Assembly (NCBI GenBank): GCA_001801425.1
Contig: MGXR01000006.1
Span: 62,001-126,000 of the forward strand
DNA length: 64,000 bases
Origin: Gammaproteobacteria bacterium RIFCSPHIGHO2_02_FULL_42_43
GTDB taxonomy: Bacteria; Pseudomonadota; Gammaproteobacteria; Coxiellales; Coxiellaceae
Direction: 5' to 3'
The translations under genes and the position numbers were made by a program. Positions 17,330 to 25,265 of this stretch are shown piece after piece (position 1 is the first letter of the stretch; each line of letters opens with the position of its first letter). The notes under the pieces are model-generated. The model was not told where the DNA came from. It was given only the letters and a program-made list of their open reading frames with translations, and ran no database searches.

Positions 17330-18201
17330 CCAAACAGCTTCTGATTAATCAATTTTTCTTTTCCGATTTCAGACAATGGTAGTACGGAATACCACAGGGT
17401 TGTGTAGAGCAAATGCGCAGGAATAGCTGCACAAAATCCGCGGAAACCGAGTTCTCGATATGTGGTTTGAAATGTGGGAAAAAATTTTCGCAGCGGAAAT
17501 GATTTTGGGTTGGTTTCATGTGCGCGCATGCGCGTGATGGCAACGTCAAATGGTGTTGTGATGATGGAACCTACACCAAAACCAATGCACATTGCAAAAA
17601 TTTTTGCGGCGATTGTCGATCTTTTTTCTTCCGGTAATCGTTTGAGTATTTGGGCTTGAATGGTGAATCCGATGGTGTCTAATACAACACTGTTCATATA
17701 ACATGGCAGTGCGCCGCGATATAAACCGCGCACCCCTTGCTCTTTTACAATCGTTTGCGCTTTTTTCAAAATAGAAAGTGAGTTGAATGTATTGTTGCGG
17801 CATGAAGAGATACTTGCTTGCTGCGACACAATCAATCGCCCCGCTGGCGCCCATACCAACATTCCCAGACTTTGCGCGGCAAAACCACGCAGAAAATGTG
17901 CTGTATTGGTATCGCCGAAACAGTACAAAGGAATATCTTTTCCAAACAGGTACAGTATCGTTGCTGGAATCGCGCTTGCAAGTGGAATCGAAAATCCTGC
18001 GTAAAAATTTCGAGCGGAATAAGTGGCTTTGAATGCTTGAGAAAACGTTAGCCGATTATCGCGAGGGCTAGTTTGTTGCGCAGTCCACACCATTGAAAAC
18101 GGATACGACACCACTTCAGAAAAAATTCCAGCGGTAGCATCAATCATGACGCAGTTTCTGAAATCACGCCAAGTTGTAGCGCATTCGTCTATGCGTGACA
18201 T
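17326..18201 (-). CDS. Mitochondrial carrier (SLC25) family protein, candidate effector
   Basis: A 291-aa protein with three repeats of about 95 residues, each with two hydrophobic helices, as in eukaryotic mitochondrial carriers. The third repeat carries the full signature (TPFDVAITRMR; Pro217, Asp219, Arg224 and Arg226). The second has a degenerate WAPAGRLIVSQQ, then the matching loop EQGVRGLYRG (154-163). The first keeps YPFSMVWTAQQ and ARNFYAGF. Carrier proteins are essentially eukaryotic; the known bacterial case is LncP of Legionella, a Dot/Icm-secreted nucleotide carrier sent to host mitochondria. A similar role is inferred. It starts 13 bp inside gph and is probably in the gph-ubiG operon. 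Confidence 0.85.
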   Translation of the reverse strand: MSRIDECATTWRDFRNCVMIDATAGIFSEVVSYPFSMVWTAQQTSPRDNRLTFSQAFKATYSARNFYAGFSIPLASAIPATILYLFGKDIPLYCFGDTNTAHFLRGFAAQSLGMLVWAPAGRLIVSQQASISSCRNNTFNSLSILKKAQTIVKEQGVRGLYRGALPCYMNSVVLDTIGFTIQAQILKRLPEEKRSTIAAKIFAMCIGFGVGSIITTPFDVAITRMRAHETNPKSFPLRKFFPTFQTTYRELGFRGFCAAIPAHLLYTTLWYSVLPLSEIGKEKLINQKLFG

Positions 18202-18869
18202 GATCTGTTGGCCTGTATCCAGCGTTCGATATCGTTACAGGTATGCGCAATAAAATCTGCTTGCCAGTCTTTAATCACCGCTTCGGGTGGATGATAGCCG
18301 TAGGTGACTGCAATGCTGTTGAGCTTCGCATTTTTTGCAGCAAGAATATCGGATTCCATATCGCCAATATAAACGGCTTGCGTGGGATTGATGTTGGCGA
18401 TTTTGCAGGCGTGATGCAGCGGTGCTGGATCAGGTTTGCAGGTGGATAACGTGTCGCCAGAAATCACACAAATTGCGCGTTGATCGAGTTTAAAATGCTG
18501 CACAATCGGTGTGGTGAGCCACGCAGGTTTGTTGGTAATAATTCCCCAGGGAATTTTTTGACGATCCAATGTATCGAGTAATTTCTGCATTCCAGGAAAA
18601 AAAACCGTTTTGTGCGTGCTGTATTGATGATAAATACCCAAAAATTCATCGCGCAATAATTCAAAATCAGCGTGGGTCTGCTCAATATCAAACGCAAACG
18701 ACACCATTTTTTTGCTGTCGCCGTGAATGTGTTTTCGAAAAAGATTAAAATCCACGGGCGGTTTATTTTTTGTCGTCAACATGATATTGATGGCGTGCGC
18801 AAAATCCTGCGCCGTATCCAGCAGCGTGCCATCCAAATCAAAAAATACTGCGTTTATTTTTGAAAGCAT
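18189..18869 (-). CDS. gph: Phosphoglycolate phosphatase-like HAD hydrolase
   Basis: A 226-aa HAD-superfamily phosphatase. Motif I is FFDLDGTLLDT near residue 10, motif II is IITNKP, motif III lies around STCKPDPAPLHHA, and motif IV is YIGDMESDILAAKNA. The helical cap between I and II is of the Gph/PGP type. It would dephosphorylate 2-phosphoglycolate or a similar small phosphate ester in the cytoplasm. ubiG-gph neighbours are common in gammaproteobacteria, which supports the name. It overlaps ubiG upstream by 16 bp and the carrier gene downstream by 13 bp, so the three are probably one transcript. Confidence 0.87.
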   Translation of the reverse strand: MLSKINAVFFDLDGTLLDTAQDFAHAINIMLTTKNKPPVDFNLFRKHIHGDSKKMVSFAFDIEQTHADFELLRDEFLGIYHQYSTHKTVFFPGMQKLLDTLDRQKIPWGIITNKPAWLTTPIVQHFKLDQRAICVISGDTLSTCKPDPAPLHHACKIANINPTQAVYIGDMESDILAAKNAKLNSIAVTYGYHPPEAVIKDWQADFIAHTCNDIERWIQANRSCHA

Positions 18870-19546
18870 ATCAAATAATTCACATCCACTGAAGTTGAAA
18901 ACGAAAAAGTATTTTTCAAAGGATGATACGCAATGCCTTGTATATCACACAACGTTAAATTATTTTTTTCAGCCCAAGCAGTTAATTCAGAAGGGCGAAT
19001 AAATTTTTGATAATGATGCGTGCCCTTTGGCAATAAATTTAAAATATATTCAGCGCCGATGATGGCAGAAAAAAAAGATTTTATGTTGCGATTGATGGTG
19101 GAGAAAAATAATTTACCCGAAGGCTTCAGCATTTTTTCTGCTGCTTGAATAATGGAAAGCGGATCAGGCACGTGTTCCAGCATTTCCATGCAAGTAATGA
19201 CATCAAAATAATTGCCATGGGTTTTCGATAATGTTTCTGCGTCGATGCATTGATAATCGATAGTGAGTTGCGATTGTGTCGCGTGTTTTTTTGCAATGGT
19301 GATAACGGATTCGCTCATATCAATACCGGTTGCGATAGCACCCGCTTTTGCCAATGATTCCGTGAGAATGCCAGCGCCACATCCTAAATCCAATACATTT
19401 TTTTCGGTGAGAACCGCGTGTTGATGAAGATAAGCTAGTCGTAGCGGATTTAACGCGTGCAGTGGTTTCATCGGGCCATCGGGATTCCACCACTCATCAG
19501 CCATGGCACTAAATTTTGCGATTTCAGTAGCGTCAGTGTTTCTCAT
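18854..19546 (-). CDS. ubiG: Ubiquinone biosynthesis O-methyltransferase UbiG
   Basis: A SAM-dependent methyltransferase acting at two O-methylation steps of ubiquinone synthesis. The start at 19546 gives 230 aa beginning MRNTDATEIAKFSAMADEWW, the typical UbiG N-terminus. SAM motif I is VLDLGCGAGILTESLAKAGA, followed by GIDMSESVI and CMEMLEHVPDP. The C-terminal block TINRNIKSF and KGTHHYQKFIRPSEL is UbiG-specific. A longer in-frame start at 19666 is rejected because that extension is read from a 143-bp terminal-inverted-repeat element. The element ends 2 bp before the start codon, so its terminal repeat supplies the ribosome site (AAGAGG). Confidence 0.95.
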   Translation of the reverse strand: MRNTDATEIAKFSAMADEWWNPDGPMKPLHALNPLRLAYLHQHAVLTEKNVLDLGCGAGILTESLAKAGAIATGIDMSESVITIAKKHATQSQLTIDYQCIDAETLSKTHGNYFDVITCMEMLEHVPDPLSIIQAAEKMLKPSGKLFFSTINRNIKSFFSAIIGAEYILNLLPKGTHHYQKFIRPSELTAWAEKNNLTLCDIQGIAYHPLKNTFSFSTSVDVNYLICFQK

Positions 19547-19547
19547 T

Positions 19548-19690
19548 AGACCTCTTGCATAACCTCGATTAATGGACGATCTCTTCGAAAAAATTCGCTC
19601 GAAATGCTCATTGACTCCCGTGTCAACTGCGCTTTCTTGCTCATTTTTTCTATGACCTCGTCGCATTACTCAAGGTTATGCAAGAGGTCT
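19548..19690. mobile_element. 143-bp MITE-like element with perfect 18-bp terminal inverted repeats
   Basis: Left end AGACCTCTTGCATAACCT (19548-19565) and right end AGGTTATGCAAGAGGTCT (19673-19690) are exact inverse copies. ATT flanks the element on both sides, a possible 3-bp target duplication. No transposase is encoded. The interior contains TCGAAATGCTCATTGACT and GTGTCAACTGCGCTTT, a core also found at 22206-22329 and 63901-64000. It sits between the zinc transporter gene and ubiG, directly against the ubiG start. Confidence 0.88.
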
Positions 19691-19694
19691 ATTG

Positions 19695-20591
19695 TTAATT
19701 ACAGGATTTACAGTCAAATATATCCGCCTCAGGTTGCAAGGTGATGTGATGAATATGAAATTCATCATCAAGCATTTTCGTTAAACGATTTAAAATAGTT
19801 TGCCAGTCGCTCATTTCGTGAATGTTGATATGTGCGGATAATGCAACACTGCCAGAGGATAACGTCCAAATATGTAAATCATGCACCTCTTTTACGTCGT
19901 TCACTTGACGCAATGCAATTGAAACCATTTCTAAATCAATGTGGATAGGTACACCTTCCATTAAAATGCGCATGGATTCGCGCAGCAAACGAAAACTGGA
20001 TGCTGTGATTAAAATGCCGATAAAAATAGATAAAATTGGATCGATGGGAAACCAGTGTGTGAAATAAATCACGCTACCCGCAACGAGTGCCGCAAATGAT
20101 CCCAGCAAATCACTGAACACATGCAGCAATGCGGCGCGCATGTTAATGGATTTGTCGCTATTCGTTAATAAAAATGCGATACATAAATTCACCAGCATGC
20201 CGATAAATGCCACAATCATGACAGGTGTGCTGTGAACGATCACCGGCGTGCGCAAGCGATTGACGGCTTCTACAATAATTGCCAGTGCGATAAATAACAT
20301 CAGTAAGCTGCTTACCCAAGCCGCCATTACTTCTGCTCGACCCATGCCGTAGCTGTGCGTATCAGAAGGCGGTTTTGCAGCAATCCAAGTGGCAAATGCT
20401 GCAATTCCCAATGCCAATGCATCTGAAACCATGTGGCCTGCATCGCCCAATAACGCCAGCGAATGCGCATGCCATCCAAAAAAGGCTTCAATTGCGGCAT
20501 AAAACAACACAATGATGATTGCGATAAATAACACGCGCAGTGATTGAGAGTGGTGGTGATGGTGGTGGTGATGGTGATTATGTTCTGTCAT
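19695..20591 (-). CDS. Cation diffusion facilitator (zinc/cobalt/cadmium exporter)
   Basis: A 298-aa CDF transporter with six predicted helices. The cytoplasmic N-terminus carries nine consecutive histidines after MTEHN, a probable zinc-sensing or binding stretch. Metal-site motifs are ALLGDAGHMVSDALALG in helix 2 and LLHVFSDLLGS in helix 5. The C-terminal domain (VKEVHDLHIWTLSSG) is the usual dimerising ferredoxin-like fold. The C-terminal end DCKSCN adds two cysteines. It probably exports Zn2+ in exchange for protons, CzcD/ZitB style. The ATG at 20591 overlaps the sohB end by 14 bp, suggesting co-transcription with sohB; a start at 20603 is also possible. Confidence 0.92.
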   Translation of the reverse strand: MTEHNHHHHHHHHHSQSLRVLFIAIIIVLFYAAIEAFFGWHAHSLALLGDAGHMVSDALALGIAAFATWIAAKPPSDTHSYGMGRAEVMAAWVSSLLMLFIALAIIVEAVNRLRTPVIVHSTPVMIVAFIGMLVNLCIAFLLTNSDKSINMRAALLHVFSDLLGSFAALVAGSVIYFTHWFPIDPILSIFIGILITASSFRLLRESMRILMEGVPIHIDLEMVSIALRQVNDVKEVHDLHIWTLSSGSVALSAHINIHEMSDWQTILNRLTKMLDDEFHIHHITLQPEADIFDCKSCN

Positions 20592-21576
20592 AAAGTAGTG
20601 CATGCAGTGTTTGTTGCATAAAGGCGCTGATGCGTTTAGTGATGGATGGTTTTAATTTGTATTCCATTTCATATAAATCAAATTCATTTCTTTTTGATAA
20701 TAAATAATCATCACTCGTTTGCAATTGATCAACTAATTTTTTGTCGATGCATTGTGTTGCGAGCCAATGTTCACCGGTCGCGACCGCATCAATATCGACT
20801 TGTGGGCGGTGCAGCTTAATAAACGTTTTGAAAATACCGTGTGTTTCATTAATTTCTTCTTGTAATTTTTCGCGGCCTGCACTCGTGTTTTCGCCAAACA
20901 CCGTCAATGTGCGTTTATATTCACCCGCTGTTAATTGTTCGAAATCAATGTCTCTTTTTTTTAAGAAGCGATGCAAATTGGGTAATTGTGCAAGCACGCC
21001 AATTGAGCCAATAATTGCAAACGGTGCCGCGATAATGTTATCGGCAACACAGGCCATCATGTAACCACCGCTTGCAGCGACTTTATCAATCGCAACTGTT
21101 AAGTGAATTTTCGCATCGCGCAAACGTTGCAATTGTGATGACGCTAATCCGTATGCGTTCACCAAACCACCCGCGCTTTCCAGGCAAACCAATGCCGCAT
21201 CATTTTTGTTGGCGGTTAGTAAAACTGCTGTGATGGTTTCTCGCAATTCATCTACTGCTGAGGCTTTAATATCACCGTCAAAATAAATCACAAATATGCG
21301 TTTGCTTATTTTTGCAATTGATTTGTTTTGTTTGGTTGCTTTTTTTATTTCCGCTTTCTTCGCTTTTTTTTCTGCTTTGCTGAGAATGATGTCATTGATT
21401 TCATCACAGAGCTCGTCGTATTTTTCATTTAATTTTTTGATTTGCAAGCATTCATTATTTTGCTCGCGTGCTTTCGCTTTTGCTGCAATGATCATGGCGA
21501 TAATGATTAATAGAGCGAGTACAATAGTGACTGTTTTTGCTAAAAATAAGCCGTAATTGGCTAAAAATGTCAGCAT
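20578..21576 (-). CDS. sohB: Inner-membrane S49 peptidase SohB
   Basis: A 332-aa signal-peptide-peptidase-A-like serine protease. An N-terminal membrane anchor (residues about 8-32) and a charged coiled linker (AEKKAKKAEIKKA) are followed by the catalytic domain. The nucleophile is Ser169 in KVAASGGYMMACVAD and the likely general base is Lys221 in AGEYKRTLTVFGENT. GSIGVLAQLPNLHRFLKK is characteristic of SohB. The active site is expected on the periplasmic side. The start overlaps the end of the upstream membrane-protein gene, and the zinc transporter gene follows with overlap, giving a three-gene operon. Confidence 0.93.
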   Translation of the reverse strand: MLTFLANYGLFLAKTVTIVLALLIIIAMIIAAKAKAREQNNECLQIKKLNEKYDELCDEINDIILSKAEKKAKKAEIKKATKQNKSIAKISKRIFVIYFDGDIKASAVDELRETITAVLLTANKNDAALVCLESAGGLVNAYGLASSQLQRLRDAKIHLTVAIDKVAASGGYMMACVADNIIAAPFAIIGSIGVLAQLPNLHRFLKKRDIDFEQLTAGEYKRTLTVFGENTSAGREKLQEEINETHGIFKTFIKLHRPQVDIDAVATGEHWLATQCIDKKLVDQLQTSDDYLLSKRNEFDLYEMEYKLKPSITKRISAFMQQTLHALLYDRT

Positions 21577-22175
21577 GGATTCATTCCCGGGGGTAGTGGA
21601 TCATTGGGTGACGGTGTTGCAGCTGGCGATCGCGCGGGTGTAGGCGGCGGGGTGTGCTCATATCGTGCGGATGAGGATTGCTGAACGAGTGGCTGCACAT
21701 TGTTTCGATCATCGACGCATTGCATCATTTTGTATGTTAATGCAATGACTCCTGACAACAACATTGATCCCGTCATGAGATACAGAAAAAAAACGCCCGC
21801 TTCCGATAATTTTTTATCAAACCACAAATACATCACCAAAAAAGTAGACAATGGCCCCAAAAAAACATTGGCTGCAATAAATGTTTTGATATCTTGCATG
21901 GATCGTTCTAAGAGGGATGTTCTGCTTTCAGAAAAATACTTATTCCATATCAAAAGAGACAGGGACAGTCCCGCAAACGGAATCACTGAACCGACGGTGG
22001 CTGGCATGTCGCATTTTGAAATGGGTGAATCAGTTGGGAGTGATCGTTCGTTGGTGTCTAGCCATCGAACAATACCGCCACCCACGCGACAAGCAGCAAC
22101 ATCAAACCCGATTAATACGATGATGATGGTGAAATAATTGAAGATAGCGCACAGTTCGCGACGGTCAATTGCCAT
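21570..22175 (-). CDS. Hypothetical four-helix membrane protein with proline-rich tail
   Basis: A 201-aa protein that I cannot place in a family. Four hydrophobic stretches are visible: about 12-30, 61-78, 98-118 and 125-148. A long first loop contains a CDMPATVGS segment. The last 45 residues are hydrophilic and rich in Pro, Ser and Ala (TPPPTPARSPAATPSPNDP). The gene overlaps the sohB start by 7 bp, so it is likely translated from the same message. It has the layout of an accessory membrane protein, but no function is proposed. Confidence 0.75.
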   Translation of the reverse strand: MAIDRRELCAIFNYFTIIIVLIGFDVAACRVGGGIVRWLDTNERSLPTDSPISKCDMPATVGSVIPFAGLSLSLLIWNKYFSESRTSLLERSMQDIKTFIAANVFLGPLSTFLVMYLWFDKKLSEAGVFFLYLMTGSMLLSGVIALTYKMMQCVDDRNNVQPLVQQSSSARYEHTPPPTPARSPAATPSPNDPLPPGMNPC

Positions 22176-22205
22176 AGTAATCCTCTAGCTCCTCCCGCTT
22201 TCAGA

Positions 22206-22329
22206 AGAATTTTCATCTTTGGGTGATATTAAATGATAATTTGCCTCGAAAATGCTCATTGACTTTCGTGTCAACTCCGCTTTTCTCACCAAATTATCAT
22301 TCAATCTCACCTCAAATCTGAAAATTTAA
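22206..22329. repeat. Hairpin element with 12-bp perfect inverted arms
   Basis: AATGATAATTTG (22232-22243) and CAAATTATCATT (22290-22301) are exact inverse copies. The outer sequence continues as an imperfect inverted repeat for about 25 bp on each side. The loop core TCGAAAATGCTCATTGACT and GTGTCAACTCCGCTTTT is shared with the elements at 19548-19690 and 63901-64000. It fills most of the gap upstream of the glutamate-synthase-like gene. Confidence 0.8.
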
Positions 22330-22435
22330 GTTAATCGACCTTCAGAGCGGGAATTACTGGTAATCCTCGCATTTCAGATTTGTTGGCGCCTCATGCTAGG
22401 ATAAAGTAACGTCGTATTTTTGCAAGGATGTTGTC

Positions 22436-23911
22436 ATGGAGCATCTGCTTGTTATTGCCGGAGTTACTGAGCAATACGTTTTTCTAATATTGATCGCATT
22501 TATCGTGTTTGCATTGATTTTGGTTTATATCTGGGATGTCACGCAAAAGTCAAATGCGATTCTGCGCAATTACCCCATTATCGGTCATGTGCGTTTTATT
22601 GCAGAACGTTTGGGCGTTTATTTGCGGCAATATTTTTATGCGCGTGATCGCGAGGAATTGCCGTTTAATCGGGATCAGCGTGAGTGGGTGTATCGTGCTG
22701 CGGCGAATGTGGATACGACGGTTGGTTTTGGTTCGACGCGTGATTTGTCGCGAACAGGTGCCGTTTTGTTTGTCGATGCACCATTTCCAGTGTTGGGGCA
22801 GGATGCGGCACCAACGCGCCCAATCACCTTTGGTTCATACACCAAACATCCCTACACGGCCTCCTCTATTTTAAATATTTCTGCGATGAGTTATGGCGCG
22901 TTGTCGCGCAATGCCGTGCGTGCATTATCGCATGGCGCGAAGATGGGCGGATGTTGGTTAAATACAGGCGAAGGCGGCGTGTCTAAATTTCATTTGGAAG
23001 GCGGATGTGATTTGATTGCGCAAATTGGCACAGCAAAATACGGCTTTCGAGATGCCGCTGGACATTTTTCAGAATCACATTTGCGCGAATTGGCAGCGAT
23101 TCCAACTATTCGCATGTTTGAAATTAAATTGAGTCAGGGTGCCAAACCTGGCAAGGGTGGCATCTTACCTGCCGTGAAAGTCACCCCTGAGATTGCGAAA
23201 ATTCGCGGTATTCCCGCCATGCAAGATTCCGTCAGCCCTAATCGTCATCTTGAAATTAGCAATTCAGCAGAGTTACTCAATTTTATTAATCGGGTGCGTG
23301 ATATCAGTGGAAAACCCACGGGATTTAAAATTGTGCTTGGCGGTTATGAATGGTTAGATGAATTTTTTGATTTGATTGTAAAACGCGGTATTGAATTCGC
23401 TCCTGATTTTATTACATTGGATGGCGCCGAAGGGGGAACAGGTGCGGCACCAGAAACATTGATTGATTATTTGGGGTTGCCTATTAGAGAAAGTTTGCCA
23501 GTACTCGTGAATAAATTAATTGAATATGGTTTGCGTGATCGTATTAAAGTGATTGCTGCAGGAAAAATGGTGGTCGCTGGTTCCGTTGCAGAGGCATTGT
23601 GTTTGGGTGCTGATTTTGTGAACTCGGCGCGCGGATTTTTATTTTCATTGGGATGTATTCAAGCGATGCGTTGCCACAATAACACCTGCCCCACTGGTAT
23701 TACGACGCAAAATGAAGGACGCATGAAAGCACTGGATGTAAAAACAAAAGCGCTCAGTGTTGCGAATTATGTCAAACGCGTGAATTACGAAGTGGGTGTC
23801 ATTAGTCATTCCTGCGGTGTCAAAGAGCCGCGCGAATTAACGCGTCGTCATGCGCGCGTAGTCACTAACACCGGTGTTTCGGTTTCGCTTGCAGAAGTAT
23901 ACCCAGAATGA
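22436..23911 (+). CDS. Membrane-anchored FMN-binding glutamate-synthase-like protein
   Basis: A 491-aa protein: one N-terminal membrane helix (residues about 13-33), then the FMN/Fe-S domain of the glutamate synthase large subunit. Landmarks are NISAMSYGALSRNAVRALSHGA, LNTGEGG, QGAKPGKGG, DFITLDGAEGGTGAAP and CIQAMRCHNNTCPTGITTQN, whose three cysteines would hold a 3Fe-4S cluster. The glutaminase domain of true GltB is absent, so it is not a complete glutamate synthase. This stand-alone family is common in proteobacteria and its reaction is not settled; an FMN oxidoreductase at the inner membrane is likely. It appears monocistronic. Confidence 0.88.
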   Translation: MEHLLVIAGVTEQYVFLILIAFIVFALILVYIWDVTQKSNAILRNYPIIGHVRFIAERLGVYLRQYFYARDREELPFNRDQREWVYRAAANVDTTVGFGSTRDLSRTGAVLFVDAPFPVLGQDAAPTRPITFGSYTKHPYTASSILNISAMSYGALSRNAVRALSHGAKMGGCWLNTGEGGVSKFHLEGGCDLIAQIGTAKYGFRDAAGHFSESHLRELAAIPTIRMFEIKLSQGAKPGKGGILPAVKVTPEIAKIRGIPAMQDSVSPNRHLEISNSAELLNFINRVRDISGKPTGFKIVLGGYEWLDEFFDLIVKRGIEFAPDFITLDGAEGGTGAAPETLIDYLGLPIRESLPVLVNKLIEYGLRDRIKVIAAGKMVVAGSVAEALCLGADFVNSARGFLFSLGCIQAMRCHNNTCPTGITTQNEGRMKALDVKTKALSVANYVKRVNYEVGVISHSCGVKEPRELTRRHARVVTNTGVSVSLAEVYPE

Positions 23912-23999
23912 GTTCGCAAACATGATCTAGATCAACTTTTAAGACCACATAACTCGCTACAGTAAAATTGTATTCATGATTAAAACTGTAGGAGGTGTT

Positions 24000-24086
24000 A
24001 TGAAGTGGTTTCTTTTTTCTGTAATCTTCAGTACATTATTCATTTCTGGTGTAAGTATGGCGTGTTGCATTTGCATCACGTGTTAA
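24000..24086 (+). CDS. 28-aa cysteine-rich secreted or membrane peptide
   Basis: An ATG at 24000 is preceded by a strong AGGAGGTG ribosome site. The frame encodes 28 residues: Lys2, a hydrophobic signal-like core of about 17 residues, then a tail ending SMACCICITC with four cysteines among the last seven residues. It resembles tiny entericidin-like or signal-peptide-only products, but the lipobox is not canonical. It lies 88 bp after the flavoprotein gene and 31 bp before the next gene, which has a near-identical GGAGGTG site. No homologue is recognised. The strong ribosome site and cysteine pattern support it. Confidence 0.55.
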   Translation: MKWFLFSVIFSTLFISGVSMACCICITC

Positions 24087-24116
24087 CTTTTTTAAAACCG
24101 CACAGGGAGGTGTTTG

Positions 24117-25196
24117 ATGACTCGCGAAATCGATACTTGGAGAGACACCACTCATTTACGGCGCTCATCCACTGCAGAAATTACATCCAGAGCAGGTTAT
24201 CATCTCGCTGATTTCTCATTGATTGCATTAACAACCCACACACTGACCGGACAATGGTTGCATGATTTATTTTTAAAGCTTCAATATTTTCGCGCAGCAC
24301 CTTCCCAGGAAACGCAGCAAACATGGCTGGATTTTCCCATTTTGGGTGCCGCGTTATTTTTTGCATTGGCATTAAAAATTGCTAATTATGTTTATACGAG
24401 AAAACAAAACGGTCGTTATTTGGCAGCGCAAGAATATTTTCATGCTTTATTTTCCGGCGTGTATGGATTATTTATCGCAGAATCATTGGGCGTTCCGGAA
24501 ACCATGGAAAATTTTATTGGTACGAGTGCTGTTTTTGTGCCACTCATTGCGCTGGCCTGTTTTAAAATTACCGTTCCCGACTCGATGGATAAATTAGATT
24601 TTTCTCTGATTGATCCGGATGATGCTACCTATTCATTTCCAACGGCCTTAAAAAAAGAACGCTATCTGAATTCGTTTTTTAAATGCATTACCAGCCTGGC
24701 AGCGTTATCTACTTTTTTGTGGGCGGCAAATCGAGAAATTGCAGGAAAGACTGTCTCATTGCCAGACTGGGAAAAAGGATTGTTATTGTTGTCTATCCCA
24801 GTTGCGGGAAAAATTGGCTACGAATTAACAATGCACCCCAAATTTTATCGTGGCTATCGTAAAACACAGGAGTGTGTGAAAAGTGCCGCGCTGGTTTACG
24901 CTGCGCTGTCTTCCATCTGTCACTTAGCGATTGTATATCATGACGAGAACAGAGAAATGCAAATGAGCGATACCACACGCGCTTTGTTAAGCTACACTTG
25001 TTTTTGTTTGTCCTTGATGATGGGAATATTCGCGGCAGCAAAAACTGGTTTTGATTTTCAAGAGAATCACGATGGCAATGTGAAGTTGTTGACGGGGTGG
25101 AATCGTTTTTGGTTGTGGGCGAATCAAAAAATCGAAGCGTGGCGTCACCCTGATGCGCATGCCACCGCGCGAATGATGGCGACAGTTGAGGTTTGA
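24117..25196 (+). CDS. Hypothetical multi-pass membrane protein
   Basis: A 359-aa protein with about seven hydrophobic segments (for example LGAALFFALALKIANYVY, LLLLSIPVAGKIGYEL and TCFCLSLMMGIFAAAKTG), separated by charged loops. The N-terminus is hydrophilic (MTREIDTWRDTTHLRRS). I recognise no family, and no catalytic or transport signature is evident. The ATG at 24117 follows GGGAGGTG; an adjacent TTG at 24114 is a less likely start. It is probably co-transcribed with the 28-aa peptide gene upstream. The cyo operon downstream has its own candidate promoter. Confidence 0.72.
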   Translation: MTREIDTWRDTTHLRRSSTAEITSRAGYHLADFSLIALTTHTLTGQWLHDLFLKLQYFRAAPSQETQQTWLDFPILGAALFFALALKIANYVYTRKQNGRYLAAQEYFHALFSGVYGLFIAESLGVPETMENFIGTSAVFVPLIALACFKITVPDSMDKLDFSLIDPDDATYSFPTALKKERYLNSFFKCITSLAALSTFLWAANREIAGKTVSLPDWEKGLLLLSIPVAGKIGYELTMHPKFYRGYRKTQECVKSAALVYAALSSICHLAIVYHDENREMQMSDTTRALLSYTCFCLSLMMGIFAAAKTGFDFQENHDGNVKLLTGWNRFWLWANQKIEAWRHPDAHATARMMATVEV

Positions 25197-25201
25197 TGAT
25201 C

Positions 25202-25230
25202 TTGACATTTTTAACATACAGTCTTAGAGT
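25202..25230 (+). promoter_or_regulatory. Candidate sigma70 promoter of the cyo operon
   Basis: A perfect -35 TTGACA at 25202-25207, a 17-bp spacer, and TAGAGT at 25225-25230 as a -10 with two mismatches. It lies 36 bp before the cyoA start in the gap after the membrane-protein gene. Confidence 0.5.
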
Positions 25231-25265
25231 GCTCATCACTTAAGCTCGAGTATAGGCTCTTATCA

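Noticed and set aside
19547-19666. Longer UbiG starting at 19666
   Set aside because: The extra 40 residues are translated from the mobile element next to the gene. UbiG homologues begin near MRNTDATEIAKF.
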